DNA of 64,000 nucleotides from Micromonospora sicca (GCF_003172935.1 NZ_QGKS01000192.1:1-64000), one strand, 5' to 3'; positions 35,301 through 43,261 are shown, numbered from the stretch's first letter. The notes: a model not told the origin generated them from the letters alone. Numbers and translations: made by a program.

Positions 35301-38300
35301 ACGTGGTGGCCGGCGACAGCGGCCTCGGCGGCAGCAACCGCGCGGCCACCACCGTGCACACCTCGGTCGGCGACACCAGCCTCACCGGGCTGATCGACTG
35401 GACCACGCTGACCGACCCCACCGGCGACCCGGCCGGCGCCGTGGACCACGTCACCGTCGGCCACGGCACCAACCGGGTCTACGGCAACGGCGGCGACGAC
35501 GTGCTCGGCGTGGTCCTCGACGACCGGCCGAGCGGGAAGAACGTCCTCGTCGGCGGTCCGGGCGGGGACACCGTCAACGGTGGCAAGAACGACGACACCA
35601 TCCACACGTACGACACCACCGTGCCGGCCGACGCCGACCAGGCCGGCAGCGGCGACGCCGGGCTGACCAACCGGGTCGACACCGGGGCAGGTCAGGACAC
35701 CGTGCACGGCAGCGCCGGCACCGACCTGGTCGTCTCCCACTCCGCCAACGGCCAGACCGGCAGGGTGTACGGCTACGGCGGCGACGACGTGCTGGTGGGT
35801 GGCTACGGCACCGACGAGCTGTTCGGCGGGCCCGACGAGGACTACGTGATCGCCGAACCGTCGGCGATCGGGGAGCCGGGCGGCTCCGACGGCTACGGCC
35901 CGTTCCGGCAGGTCACCCACGATCCCCTGCCGACCGGCACGCAGTCGCAGACGAAGCTGCTGGTCGGCGGCCTCGGCAGCGACCACGTGATCGGCGGCGA
36001 CGGCGGGGCGACGGTCTTCGGCGACCGGCACCTGCCCGCCGAGACCTGCGCCGACGCCACCCTCGCGGGCGGCCAGCCGGCCCCCGCCGACCAGGGCGCG
36101 GCCGACCTCATCCTCGGCGGCGCCGGGGCCGAGATCGTCTCCGCCGGCAGCGGCGCCGACCGGGCCGACCTCGGCGGCGGCGACGACCGCGCCTGCGGTC
36201 AGCTCGGCGACGACACCCTGCACCTGGGCGGCGGCGCCGACCGGGTCTGGGGCGCGGCCGGCGTCGACCAGCTGCACGGCGACGACGGTGCCGACCTGCT
36301 CTTCGGCAACGCCGGTGACGACGGCCTCTACGGCGGCGCCGGCGTGGACACCGCCGAGGGCAACGAGGGCGCCGACCAGGTCTTCGGCGGCCCCGACGCC
36401 GACGTGCTCTACGGCGGTGGCCGCGCCGCCGGGGTGAGCGACGGCCGGGACCTCCTCTACGGCGAGGACGGCGTCGACCGGATCGTCGGCGACAACGGCA
36501 CCCCGCGCATCGGGGACGTCGGGCCGTACCCGCTGGACCTGGCCGGTGACGTCCCCGGCGCCGGCGCCGGGGACGTGATCTCCGGCGGCGCGGACGCCGA
36601 CGTCGCGTACGGCGGCCTGGGCGACGACCGGATCAACGGTGACGCCGGGGACGACCAGCTCGAGGGGAACAACGGCGCCGACCTGGTCCACGGTGACCTC
36701 GGCAGGGACGAGATCGTCGGCGGCTCCGGGCAGGAGCCCGCCGCCGGCACCGGCCGCCCCGACGTCGGCGACGAGCTGTACGGCGACGCCGACACCGACC
36801 TGATCGCCGGGGACAACGCCCGGTTCACGCCGGCCACCGCCGACGCGACCCGGGTCACCCAGGGCCGGGCCGGTCCGCCGCGCAAGGTCACCCTGCTCGA
36901 CCTCGGGTTCACCCCGGCGGCCGGCACCAGCGGCGGTGACCTCATCTCCGGTGGGGACGCCGACGACGTGATCCTCGGCCAGGGCGGACCGGACCGGGTG
37001 CACGCCGACGCGGGCGCGGACTTCGCCGAGGGTGGCCCCGGCTCGGACTGGGTCGAGGGCGACGCCGGCGACGACGACCTCGTCGGCGGCTCCAGCACCG
37101 CGTACGACGGGACCGGCGCGACCACCAGCGGCCAGCCGGACACCGCGGACGCCCTCTTCGGCGGACCCGGTTCCGACGCGGTCATCGGCGACAACGGCGC
37201 GGTGCTGCGCCCGCTCACCGGTGAGCAGCCGACCTCGGTGACCGTCCGGCTCGGCGCCGACGGCGCACCGTTCGGCCCGCGGATCGTGGTGCTGCTGGAC
37301 CGGGCGGCGGTCACCGCCAACCGGTACGGCGCGGACCGGATCAGCGGCGGCGACGGCGTCGACACCCTCTGGGGCCAGGACGGCGACGACGCGCTGACCG
37401 GCGACGGGAACGGCGACTACCTGGAGGGCAACGGCGGCGCGGACGTGCTGCGCGGCGACATCGCCCTCGCCGCGGCGGGCCGTGCCACGGTCGCCCCGCT
37501 GCCCGACCCGGGCTGGCCGGGTGACCCGGCCGCCGCGGCCGACCTGGTCGGAACCGGCGCGCCGGCCGGGCAGGACGACCTGATCGGCGGCAGCTCAGCG
37601 GCCGGCTTCCGGGACACCGTCGACGTGGTCGAGGGCAACGGCGGCGACGACGTGCTCCTCGGCGACAACGGCTCGCTGCTGCGTACCGTGACCACGGTCG
37701 ACGGGAAGTCCGCCGAGCGGGTCTACACCGAGCGGTACCCGACCGGTGCGGTGCCGGCGGACGCCACGGCGGCGCGGACCCACGACCCGGCGCTGCCGGG
37801 GCCGTCCACCCGGTTCTGCACCACCGCCCAGCCCACCTGCGAGCCGGCCGGCGCGTTCGGCAACGACCAGCTCTACGGCGACGCCGGCAACGACGGGGTG
37901 TGGGGCCAGGACGGCGACGACACCATCCGGGGCGGGGACGGCGACGACGACCTCTTCGGTGAGCTGGGCGTCGACACCCTCTACGGCGACGACGGCCGGG
38001 ACGCCATCCTCGGCGACCGGGGCGGCGTGGTGAACCAGTACCTCAACGCCGACGACGTGGCGGCGCTGGGCTTCACCGCCACCCTGTCGTCGGTGCCGCA
38101 GGAGACGTACACCGGGTTCCGGGCCGGCGGCTACGACCGGCGGGTGGACCTGCTGCACGACACCGACGGCGACGCCTGGATCGGCGACCCCACCTCGGCG
38201 CCCATGCCGTACGCCGGGCTGACCGCCGGCGCGGGTGACTTCATCCGCGGCGGCGCCGGGGCGGACAACATCCACGGCGGCTTCGGCGACGACGTCGCCA

Positions 38301-39043
38301 ACGGCGACAGCGGCGGCGACGAACTGTTCGGCTCGGAGGGCTCCGACGTGCTGTGGGGCGGCAAGGGCTGCGACCCGGTGCTCGACGCGGCCGAGCCGCA
38401 GTGCCAGGTCGACGGTGTCTTCAGCGCCGCCGCCCGGGGGGACCGCGACCAGTACGTGGATCACCTGTTCGGCGGCGCCGGAACGACCAGCGGACCGGCG
38501 GCGGACGCGGTGCTCGGCTCCGACCTGCTGGACTTCCGGCCGCGCGGCTCGTACCCGGACGACTGCGCCGCCGGGGCCTGGCCGCAGACCACCGCCGCGG
38601 GGACCGTCGACCCGTGCCGCTGGTTCGAGATGACGAACCTGGACAACGACGTCCTGGCCGACAACCAGCACCACCACGGCACCGACTGGATCTACGGCGG
38701 CTGGGACCGGGACGTGCTCCAGGGCGACGTCACGGCGAACGGCCCGAACAACGGTGACCGGCTCTTCGACTGGAACGGCGCGTACAACCTGTACACCCAC
38801 TGCAACGCCGCGTACGGCGGATTCAACGACATCCGCCAGCACAGCCCGGCGATGCAGGACTTCCTCACCAGGCTGGCCTGGGCCACCGGCGCGGGTCGCA
38901 CCCCGTCCGATGTGACCACCGCGGGCACCTCGGCCTTCCTGGAGCTGTCCTACGTCTATCCGAGGGACAACCGGGAGCAGGGCGCCGGGGCGGCCTATCC
39001 GAGCACCCCGGGGCACTTCGACGAGCCCTCCTGCACCGACTGA
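29366..39043 (+). CDS. Giant secreted RTX-type calcium-binding protein (3,225 residues)
   Basis: Sec signal peptide ~1-31 ('AAMALVWTAAPAHA'). Residues ~35-1,900 are beta-rich, with long amphipathic strands, a few cysteine pairs and a calcium-loop-like segment 'DPNNDGKFRTSEF' (~1730), but no domain I can name; the style recalls very large exported proteins of planctomycetes and cyanobacteria. From ~1,930 to ~2,990 there are dense RTX nonapeptides of the GGxGxDxLx type ('GGDDVLVGGYGTDELFGG', 'GDDGADLLFGNAGDDGLYGG'), expected to fold as calcium-filled beta-rolls outside the cell. At least five blocks end in a 'GDNG/GDNA/GDRG' turn followed by a 20-70-residue non-RTX insert. The last ~230 residues are non-RTX and rich in Trp/Asn/His. 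No hydrolase motif, LPxTG or membrane anchor is seen. Adhesin, matrix or envelope scaffold are possible. GTG/ATG starts upstream do not improve the signal peptide. Confidence 0.9.
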   Translation: MVALRRLLAAAIATVVTAAMALVWTAAPAHADEAWETALKSLMSRTAGWSEDGLSRVGLLGQPLPLLGVSPGALVDADKLTRKASDALASGLTKDDVDLGGGVRLTSSVTASGGDHLLDVLLTTKREVADKDLTVGGVTLAKAVTVTGWATLHLRARHTAAGETYLVRDGDTPRLDIDAAARLRADLDKATASMGILGVTLTAGSTLTARTHVKVTLTDPNGDGRLAFDTAAGAGTGELGAAGSLAGLVQVALDGSGGGRISDTETEPGPGSVHAVVNLGAATTGAPFALPAVAATVKVDWNDISVGTPTVTTTGLDETIAKFRNMSPLDLASGLAQLATLLGGVQQSGPAGNLSLPFLRGTFADAVKVNEKLADFLKKYVHPKPDDPQFDPASDDPALAGQPKFSSIQELVALLAAEGLPVDNLAFAGDKLVFRVKLERESTVEVPLDPGAASLSGRGATFTANGFSVGSNRFTAGELVGQRVVAGTSAGTVSANTANSVTLAQNWIGGQPTNDSVWVISGSSPNTGAVELAGALTNPVDGNKKVGLRAANAQASFAKVKPRYSAAVTLVLDLRDDLGSPAANADRVLLRTDPATPLFTADFPITTGVDFYATAGFLKVKLGGDLTVGPAAAGERMLQVSFKQAQDVSLGTFFQRLQSEPAALLAASSSVKTTGQVKVSVPGDTGALGQGIGVDVSWKAGEQPVVNTSGLSGLFAVDFDPDDPKALFAVVVEALRLVNAALSQPDGGSGPLNKEIPLLGRSARQLLGADESGVGKDVTFVADGSNFLLKDGTRSGDAAFDPRLAGRTVVIGSQAYRVLDRVDGQTLRIDAAGTPKPEDGSAYALRPELADALDRLLAAPPDNLQDALDGLNNAIGAGSGVSFTLDQRAGGPFLRIGLDWKRNFQTGGPLAFAWDGARDLISLDSSGTFALDVDARAKLGLLLPLRLDAAPLLDHTSSASVTVSGGVTDGAIAARVGPLALNLGKDPDFATVKANLSVGLGGLTEDGPISGLFGVTPQFTTAGVDCGGGTGGDTVPICARAPLFVDNCEPADATNLLTFTMGLDLTATANTPDLASCFANLTMKLTDFNVGIDGYLAKVEEALRLASFDGKLPLVGDDLQQGQKFVAQLREDVKAAIGPVLANATLDSAGLQAALDDVLKELDPGVSAVVGCRTGVAEPCQPEDFRSIRIKLTTSRGAPSAADGCKDAGDSNKCLGVNVPLDLGIPGLSLKAKKGAPDGIRAALGWKLHLDLVLDRDEGFYVPTHDGDTTPEVQIGAQFDTTGDLAAQLAFIQVNATKQGTDPLVKAYFGIDLKGAPGEKSCFDPAVTADCTADADAKLTLAEFGDLGALLATDLTAKVNIDWNLAAVLNTGDEVGSALPGISARFGLKWGLAHKQGGLTATGNGVSTPLQVTFTDIALDAGAFFDKILKPVVEKLKAVTGPLQPVIDTLYAPIPVLSDLSKATGGPDITLVWLAKTFSTLNDGPKLDFIDTVRAVITFVNRIPDCDAGCSIPLGQFLVDPARALTTEVSPASAESLIKRDDPFTRAKSAAEVKSAVDTAAGDDGEKLFTPSADGRSNAQKTGFSFPIFDNPGSLFGLLMGQDVELVSFDSGPLALGFSWRQSFGPVYAPPPVLITLAGSASVTARFIAGLDTAGIRHAIEAANDGTAIDAVSLLDGLYFKTADSSGKPVPVVTLRGEIAAGAEVSVLIVKAGIQGGIRLTVGFSWNDPNNDGKFRTSEFLQALLVNPVCLFTTSGQLSVFLKVYITIDLFLFSKTFDFTLVDATLLDFRAQPDCKPKPPELGGTVGDTLVVFAGKFGKKEQRGDKAWDNGSGTYAGDVIKVYALHYAEAGAEGASDDFDGFAVEALGRKQEFLDPNLTRVVVDGRGYQVADPDKTSMSVLLLGDGDTSGDGTKTSAFDKTAVVLGSDGKDQIRTGTGPAYVDGRGGNDVIVTTEAAGAVSRVAGGPGQDTVTTGDGNDVVAGDSGLGGSNRAATTVHTSVGDTSLTGLIDWTTLTDPTGDPAGAVDHVTVGHGTNRVYGNGGDDVLGVVLDDRPSGKNVLVGGPGGDTVNGGKNDDTIHTYDTTVPADADQAGSGDAGLTNRVDTGAGQDTVHGSAGTDLVVSHSANGQTGRVYGYGGDDVLVGGYGTDELFGGPDEDYVIAEPSAIGEPGGSDGYGPFRQVTHDPLPTGTQSQTKLLVGGLGSDHVIGGDGGATVFGDRHLPAETCADATLAGGQPAPADQGAADLILGGAGAEIVSAGSGADRADLGGGDDRACGQLGDDTLHLGGGADRVWGAAGVDQLHGDDGADLLFGNAGDDGLYGGAGVDTAEGNEGADQVFGGPDADVLYGGGRAAGVSDGRDLLYGEDGVDRIVGDNGTPRIGDVGPYPLDLAGDVPGAGAGDVISGGADADVAYGGLGDDRINGDAGDDQLEGNNGADLVHGDLGRDEIVGGSGQEPAAGTGRPDVGDELYGDADTDLIAGDNARFTPATADATRVTQGRAGPPRKVTLLDLGFTPAAGTSGGDLISGGDADDVILGQGGPDRVHADAGADFAEGGPGSDWVEGDAGDDDLVGGSSTAYDGTGATTSGQPDTADALFGGPGSDAVIGDNGAVLRPLTGEQPTSVTVRLGADGAPFGPRIVVLLDRAAVTANRYGADRISGGDGVDTLWGQDGDDALTGDGNGDYLEGNGGADVLRGDIALAAAGRATVAPLPDPGWPGDPAAAADLVGTGAPAGQDDLIGGSSAAGFRDTVDVVEGNGGDDVLLGDNGSLLRTVTTVDGKSAERVYTERYPTGAVPADATAARTHDPALPGPSTRFCTTAQPTCEPAGAFGNDQLYGDAGNDGVWGQDGDDTIRGGDGDDDLFGELGVDTLYGDDGRDAILGDRGGVVNQYLNADDVAALGFTATLSSVPQETYTGFRAGGYDRRVDLLHDTDGDAWIGDPTSAPMPYAGLTAGAGDFIRGGAGADNIHGGFGDDVANGDSGGDELFGSEGSDVLWGGKGCDPVLDAAEPQCQVDGVFSAAARGDRDQYVDHLFGGAGTTSGPAADAVLGSDLLDFRPRGSYPDDCAAGAWPQTTAAGTVDPCRWFEMTNLDNDVLADNQHHHGTDWIYGGWDRDVLQGDVTANGPNNGDRLFDWNGAYNLYTHCNAAYGGFNDIRQHSPAMQDFLTRLAWATGAGRTPSDVTTAGTSAFLELSYVYPRDNREQGAGAAYPSTPGHFDEPSCTD

Positions 39044-39062
39044 CACCGCCACCCGAACCAAC

Positions 39063-39090
39063 GCCCGGCTCCCCGTGGTGGGGGCCGGGC
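39063..39090. terminator. Shared terminator between the RTX gene and smpB
   Basis: An 11-12-bp GC stem (GCCCGGC-CCCC pairing with GGGG-GCCGGGC, one bulge) with a 5-base loop sits between the convergent RTX gene and smpB, usable in both directions. Confidence 0.7.
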
Positions 39091-39108
39091 CTCGGTCCGT
39101 ACCGTCCC

Positions 39109-39603
39109 TCACCGGGCGGGGCGGCGCGCCCCCTTGAGGCGTCGGCCCAGCTCCCGGGCTATCTCCCGGTTGGCATCCCGCTCGGCGAGGGCCTGCCGCT
39201 TGTCGTACGACCTGCGGCCCCGGGCCAGGCCCAGCTCGACCTTGGCCCAGCCGCCCGCGAAGTACATCGACAGCGGCACCAGGGTCAACCCGCCGCCGCC
39301 CTCGCGCAGCTTCTCCAGGATCCGGGCGATCTCCACCCGGTGCAGCAGCAGCTTGCGGGTGCGCCGGGGCTGGTGGTTCGTCCAGGTGCCGTAGCCGTAC
39401 TCGGCGATGTGCAGGCCGTACAGCATGATCTCGCCGTCGCGCTCCTGGGCGAACGCGTCGACCAGCGACACCCGCCCCTCGCGCAGCGACTTGACCTCGG
39501 TGCCGGCCAGCACGATCCCCGCCTCGTAGGTCTTGAGGATCGTGTAGTCGTGCCGCGCCTTCTTGTTGGAGGCGACGAGCTTGCGCCCGGTGTCCCTGGA
39601 CAC
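39109..39603 (-). CDS. smpB: SsrA-binding protein SmpB
   Basis: A 164-residue tmRNA-binding protein of the trans-translation ribosome rescue system. The signature is complete: 'NKKARHDY', '[27 protein letters not shown]', '[18 protein letters not shown]', '[11 protein letters not shown]', and the basic tail that enters the mRNA channel. I place the start at the GTG complementary to 39601-39603, since GGGGAGG lies 5 bases upstream and the length fits the family; a GTG two codons earlier (39609) is also in frame but overlaps the SD. No ssrA gene is visible in the window. Confidence 0.96.
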   Translation of the reverse strand: MSRDTGRKLVASNKKARHDYTILKTYEAGIVLAGTEVKSLREGRVSLVDAFAQERDGEIMLYGLHIAEYGYGTWTNHQPRRTRKLLLHRVEIARILEKLREGGGGLTLVPLSMYFAGGWAKVELGLARGRRSYDKRQALAERDANREIARELGRRLKGARRPAR

Positions 39604-39661
39604 GCCCACCTCCCCTTCGTCGACCCGGAGCAGGATACCGGTCGGGGCTGGTCGGGGGCGC

Positions 39662-40321
39662 TCAGCGCGACGGGTGGACGATCGGGACGGCCGGCGCCGC
39701 CGCCGTCGACGACGGGCCGTCCGTCGGCCGGTGCGCCCAGGCGGTGGTGATCAGCAGCAGCGCCGCGCTGTAGGTCGCCATCACCAGCAGCCCTTGGCCG
39801 GGCACCGCGACGCCGGCCGCGCCCAGCCCGATCAGCAGGTCGGAGCCGAGGAAGAGCGCGCCGCCGAGGGCCGCCCGCCGGGACACCCCGGCAGCGGCGG
39901 CCGCCATCAGGGACAGCGCCAGGCTGTAGCCGAGCACCGGCACCCGCAGCGGCCCCAGCGCGCCCCAGAGCAGCGCGTTGGCCACCGCCCAGAGCGCCAG
40001 GTACGCCACCACGGCCGGGACCGGCGGCCGGCGGTGCCGGACGAACGCGGTCAGGAAGGCGAGCTGGGTGACCAGAAAGCAACCCATCCCGACCAGGAAC
40101 GCCCGCCGTCCCGGCACCAGCAGCGCCACGTCCCCGGCGGTGGCGAAGACCAGCCCGACCGCCACCGGATCGACCCGCCGCCGGGCGCTGTACAGGTATC
40201 CCAGCAGCAGCGGCGCCAGCAGCGGCTTGGCCAGCCACTGCACCGCGGTCAGGCCGAACGCGACGCCGACCAGTTCGGCGGCGGCGACGCCTCCGAACGC
40301 CCCGAGCCAGCGCCGCCTCAC
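39662..40321 (-). CDS. Lysoplasmalogenase (YhhN family) membrane protein
   Basis: A 219-residue protein with about eight hydrophobic helices. The family marks are '[12 protein letters not shown]', '[13 protein letters not shown]' and the later '[13 protein letters not shown]', with the Asp-containing conserved segments of YhhN/TMEM86 lysoplasmalogenases, which cleave the vinyl ether of lysoplasmalogens. The GTG start overlaps the TGA of the sterol-desaturase-like gene (GTGA at 40318-40321), so the two are translationally coupled; both act on membrane lipids. Confidence 0.85.
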   Translation of the reverse strand: MRRRWLGAFGGVAAAELVGVAFGLTAVQWLAKPLLAPLLLGYLYSARRRVDPVAVGLVFATAGDVALLVPGRRAFLVGMGCFLVTQLAFLTAFVRHRRPPVPAVVAYLALWAVANALLWGALGPLRVPVLGYSLALSLMAAAAAGVSRRAALGGALFLGSDLLIGLGAAGVAVPGQGLLVMATYSAALLLITTAWAHRPTDGPSSTAAAPAVPIVHPSR

Positions 40322-41145
40322 CGGGCGGGCTGCCAGCCGGGCCGGCCGAGCACGTAGCCGAGCCGGTGCCGCCAGGACGTGGCCCGCCGGGCGTCCGCCC
40401 AGATCGCGGCGTACTCGTGGGTGGCCACCCGCAACGGGTTGTAGGTGGTGATGTTCTTGGTCAGCCCGTACCGGACGGTGGCGCGTTCCGGCTCGAAGGT
40501 GCCGAAGAGCCGGTCCCAGACGATCAGGATGCCGGCGTAGTTGCGGTCCAGGTACTCGGTGTTGGCGCCGTGGTGGACCCGGTGGTGCGACGGGGTGTTG
40601 AAGATCCACTCGATCGGCCGCGGCAGCACGTTGACCCGCTCGGTGTGCAGGAAGAACTGGTAGAGCAGGCTGATCGACTGCTGGAGGAAGATCATCCACG
40701 GCGGGATACCGAGCAGGGCGAGGGGCAGCCAGAACGGCAGCGAGGTCATCGGCGTCCAGCTCTGCCGCAGCGCGGTGGAGAGGTTGAAGAAGACGCTGGA
40801 GTGATGCACGACGTGACTGGCCCAGAGCACCCGTACCTCGTGGTGCAGCCGGTGGAACCAGTAGTAGGCCAGGTCGTCGGCGAAGAAGAGCAGCACCCAG
40901 GTCCACCAGTTGCCGGGGGAGAGGTGGATCGGGGCGAGGGTCCAGAGCCCGGCGTAGAGGCCGACGGTGGCCAGCTTCCACGGGAAGCCGATCACCTGGC
41001 TGCCCAGCCCCATGGAGAGGCTGGTGGTGGTGTCGCGCAGCTCGTAGCCGCGTTCGTCGTCGTCCGGCGCGAACCGGTAGGAGAGGGCCTCGACGATGAT
41101 GAGCAGCAGGAACGCCGGGACGGCGTAGAGCACGGCGGGGATCAT
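40318..41145 (-). CDS. Sterol desaturase/fatty acid hydroxylase family protein
   Basis: A 275-residue integral membrane di-iron enzyme. The three histidine clusters are present: 'HRLHHE', 'HVVHHSS' and 'HHRVHHG', plus 'HTERV' between them. Four or more hydrophobic segments precede and separate them. Members hydroxylate or desaturate lipid chains; in bacteria the substrates are often glycerol-ether lipids, carotenoids or hopanoid-like lipids. Coupled to the lysoplasmalogenase gene, which acts on ether lipids, the pair may work on (lyso)plasmalogen-type lipids; that pathway link is inference. The IS200/IS605-type element lies just upstream of its start and may affect its promoter. Confidence 0.9.
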   Translation of the reverse strand: MIPAVLYAVPAFLLLIIVEALSYRFAPDDDERGYELRDTTTSLSMGLGSQVIGFPWKLATVGLYAGLWTLAPIHLSPGNWWTWVLLFFADDLAYYWFHRLHHEVRVLWASHVVHHSSVFFNLSTALRQSWTPMTSLPFWLPLALLGIPPWMIFLQQSISLLYQFFLHTERVNVLPRPIEWIFNTPSHHRVHHGANTEYLDRNYAGILIVWDRLFGTFEPERATVRYGLTKNITTYNPLRVATHEYAAIWADARRATSWRHRLGYVLGRPGWQPAR

Positions 41146-41165
41146 CTGAACTCCTTCGAGGAAAA

Positions 41166-41185
41166 CCGTCCTTTAGGCGGGGAGG
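41166..41185 (+). repeat. Right-end-like motif of an IS200/IS605 element, orphan copy
   Basis: CCGTCCTTTAGGCGGGGAGG closely matches the right-end hairpins at 42502 and 46924 (shared GTCCTTTAGG). It precedes the tnpB at 41298 instead of following one, so it may be the vestige of an earlier insertion or a left-end feature of this element. Confidence 0.5.
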
Positions 41186-41297
41186 AATCGGACTCCTGCG
41201 GAGCAGGGCAGGGTAGCCGGTTCACCGGCAACGCGGACTGGTGGCCCTTCCCGAGAGCCCGCAGGTTGTCACACCCTGTTGCGATAGTCCGAGAGGC

Positions 41298-42512
41298 ATG
41301 AGGACCAGGCGTGTGAAGCGGGCGTTCAAGTACCGCTTCTATCCGACGGAGGCGCAGGCAGCTGAGCTGTCGCGCACGTTCGGCTGCGTGCGGAAGGTCT
41401 ACAACCTTGCCTTGGCGGCGCGTAACGAGGCCTGGAAGCTCCAGCAGGAACGCGTCACCTACAACGCCACGTCGGCGATGCTGACCGCGTGGAAGAAGAC
41501 CGAGGACCTGGCCTACCTCAACGAGGTTTCCTCCGTTCCGCTCCAACAAGCCCTGCGGCACCTTCAGACGGCCTTCACCAACTTCTTCGCCAAACGCGCA
41601 AAATACCCGCGATTCAAGAGCCGGAAGAGATCGCGGAAGTCGGCGGAGTACACCACCAGCGCTTTCCGCTTGCGGGACGGCGAGCTGACGCTGGCGAAGA
41701 TGGCGGAGCCGCTGCATATCGTGTGGTCCCGACGTCTCCCCGAGGGGGCACAGCCGTCGACGGTGACCGTGTCTCAGGACGCGGCTGGGCGTTGGTTCGT
41801 GTCCCTGCTGTACGAGGACCCGTCCGTGCAGCCGCTTCCCGCCACCGACCGGGCGATCGGGATAGACGTCGGGCTTGACCACCTGCTGGCCCTGTCGACC
41901 GGGGAAAAGATCACCAACCCCCGGTATGAGCAGCGCGATCGTGCCCGGCAAGCCTGCGCCCAGCGGCAGCTGTCGCGGAAGGTCAAGGGCTCGGCGAACC
42001 GGGACAAGGCCCGCCGCAAGGTCGCCAAGGTTCACGCTCGCATCGCCGACCGGCGACGCGACCACCTGCATAAGATCACCACTCGGCTCGTTCGTGAAAA
42101 CCAAACGATCGTGATCGAGGACCTTGCCGTTCGGAACCTGCTGAAAAACCACACACTTGCCCGCGCCATCAGCGACGCGGCGTGGCGCGAGTTCCGCAGC
42201 ATGCTGGAGTACAAGGCCCAGTGGTACGGCCGCAAGGTGATCGTGGTCGACCGCTGGTTCCCCTCCTCCAAACTGTGCTCGACCTGCGGAACCGTTCGGG
42301 ACACGATGCCGCTGCACGTCCGCACCTGGACGTGCGCCTGCGGCGCCATCCACGACCGTGACGTGAACGCGGCGCGAAACATTCTGGCCGCCGGGCTGGC
42401 GGCGTCGGCCTGTGGAGCTGGTGTAAGACCTCAACGGGAGACCTCCCGGACGAGGCGGTCGGTGACGAAGCAGGAAACCCCACGGGCGACCGTGGGAATC
42501 CCAGTCCTTTAG
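41298..42512 (+). CDS. tnpB: TnpB, RNA-guided nuclease of an IS200/IS605-type element (copy 1)
   Basis: A 404-residue TnpB with all expected parts: N-terminal helix-turn-helix/OrfB_IS605 region ('KYRFYPTEAQAAELSRTFGCVRKVYN'), RuvC residues D190 ('GIDVGLD'), E274 ('VIEDLAV') and D355 ('HDRDVNAARN'), and a zinc ribbon (CSTCG ... CACG). The nuclease is therefore probably active. ATG 41298 starts the family N-terminus. No tnpA is adjacent, so the element is non-autonomous or depends on a transposase elsewhere. The stop TAG (42510-42512) lies inside the right-end motif. It sits between the lipid-enzyme pair and the gntR gene. Confidence 0.93.
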   Translation: MRTRRVKRAFKYRFYPTEAQAAELSRTFGCVRKVYNLALAARNEAWKLQQERVTYNATSAMLTAWKKTEDLAYLNEVSSVPLQQALRHLQTAFTNFFAKRAKYPRFKSRKRSRKSAEYTTSAFRLRDGELTLAKMAEPLHIVWSRRLPEGAQPSTVTVSQDAAGRWFVSLLYEDPSVQPLPATDRAIGIDVGLDHLLALSTGEKITNPRYEQRDRARQACAQRQLSRKVKGSANRDKARRKVAKVHARIADRRRDHLHKITTRLVRENQTIVIEDLAVRNLLKNHTLARAISDAAWREFRSMLEYKAQWYGRKVIVVDRWFPSSKLCSTCGTVRDTMPLHVRTWTCACGAIHDRDVNAARNILAAGLAASACGAGVRPQRETSRTRRSVTKQETPRATVGIPVL

Positions 42513-42529
42513 GGCCGGGAAGATGTCAA
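42390..42529 (+). ncRNA. Candidate omega-RNA/right end of tnpB copy 1
   Basis: In TnpB systems the guide RNA scaffold overlaps the 3' part of tnpB and runs to the element's right end. Here several hairpins (for example CCCACGG/CCGTGGG near 42478-42495) are followed by CAGTCCTTTAGGGC and GTCAA (42525-42529), the same terminal word as in copy 2. If 42529 is the right end, the guide would be host sequence starting at 42530, inside the 3' end of gntR. The boundaries are inferred. Confidence 0.4.
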
Positions 42530-43261
42530 GCTCGGGCTTCCCTTCCGGACGGACGCGGACGGGGTGGTGGGGGTGGTGACCGGGGCCGTCAGCAGCGCCC
42601 GGGCGTGCCGGGCGGCAGCCGCGCCCTGCCCGGCGGCGATGGCCGCGGCGAGCCGGCGGTGGGCGGCGACATCGAGCAGTTCGGCGGCCCGGCCCTCGGG
42701 CGGGACGTCGCCCACGGCGAGCGTGCCGGCCACCAGGCTGTTGAAGGCCAGCAGGTAGGCGGTGTTGCCGGAGCCGCGGACGATCAGCCGCCACATGGCG
42801 ATGTTGGCCTCGGCCATCCGCGGCAGGTCGGGCGCGAGCGCGGCGTACTCCTCGACGGCCCGGACCACCGCGGCCGTGGCCGCCGGCTCGCCGCGCTCGG
42901 CGCAGAGCCGGGCCGCGTCGGTCCCGACGCACGCCCGCATCTCCAGCATGTCGCGGACCAGCGTCGCCACCGGGAGTACGTCGCCCGACTGGGTCAGCGA
43001 CAGCGCCAGGTCCAGCCCGGCGTGCACCCGCCAGTCCAGCACCCGGGTCGCGCCGCCCTGGCTGACCCGGACCAGCCCGAGCTGTTGGAGCCGGCGCAGC
43101 GCCTCCCGCACGGCGTGCCGGTTGACCGCGAACGCGGCGGCCAGCTCCCGCTCGCCGGGCAGCGTCTCCTCCGGCCGGTAGCGACCGCTGACGATGGCGT
43201 CGCGGAGCTGACCGAAGACGTGGTCGGAGACGGAGGCGCGGGGGACGGGGGCGAAGGCCAT
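42509..43261 (-). CDS. GntR/FadR-family transcriptional regulator (3' end altered by IS)
   Basis: A 250-residue FadR-type regulator. The winged helix spans ~12-75 ('SDHVFGQLRDAIVSGRYRPEETLPGERELAAAFAVNRHAVREALRRLQQLGLV'-type pattern) and an all-helical FCD effector domain follows (~90-235). The ATG complementary to 43259-43261 is preferred to an earlier one at 43285. The last codons and the TAA stop (42511-42509) lie in the right end of the IS, so the native C-terminus has probably been replaced by a few residues; the FCD domain looks complete. It is divergent from htpG and 138 bp away. Confidence 0.85.
   Translation of the reverse strand: MAFAPVPRASVSDHVFGQLRDAIVSGRYRPEETLPGERELAAAFAVNRHAVREALRRLQQLGLVRVSQGGATRVLDWRVHAGLDLALSLTQSGDVLPVATLVRDMLEMRACVGTDAARLCAERGEPAATAAVVRAVEEYAALAPDLPRMAEANIAMWRLIVRGSGNTAYLLAFNSLVAGTLAVGDVPPEGRAAELLDVAAHRRLAAAIAAGQGAAAARHARALLTAPVTTPTTPSASVRKGSPSLTSSRP

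Noticed and set aside
29714..37003. A 2,429-codon open frame antisense to the giant RTX gene
   Set aside because: Composition is dominated by Val/Gly/Arg/Gln/His with no domains. It mirrors the GC-rich third positions of the sense gene.
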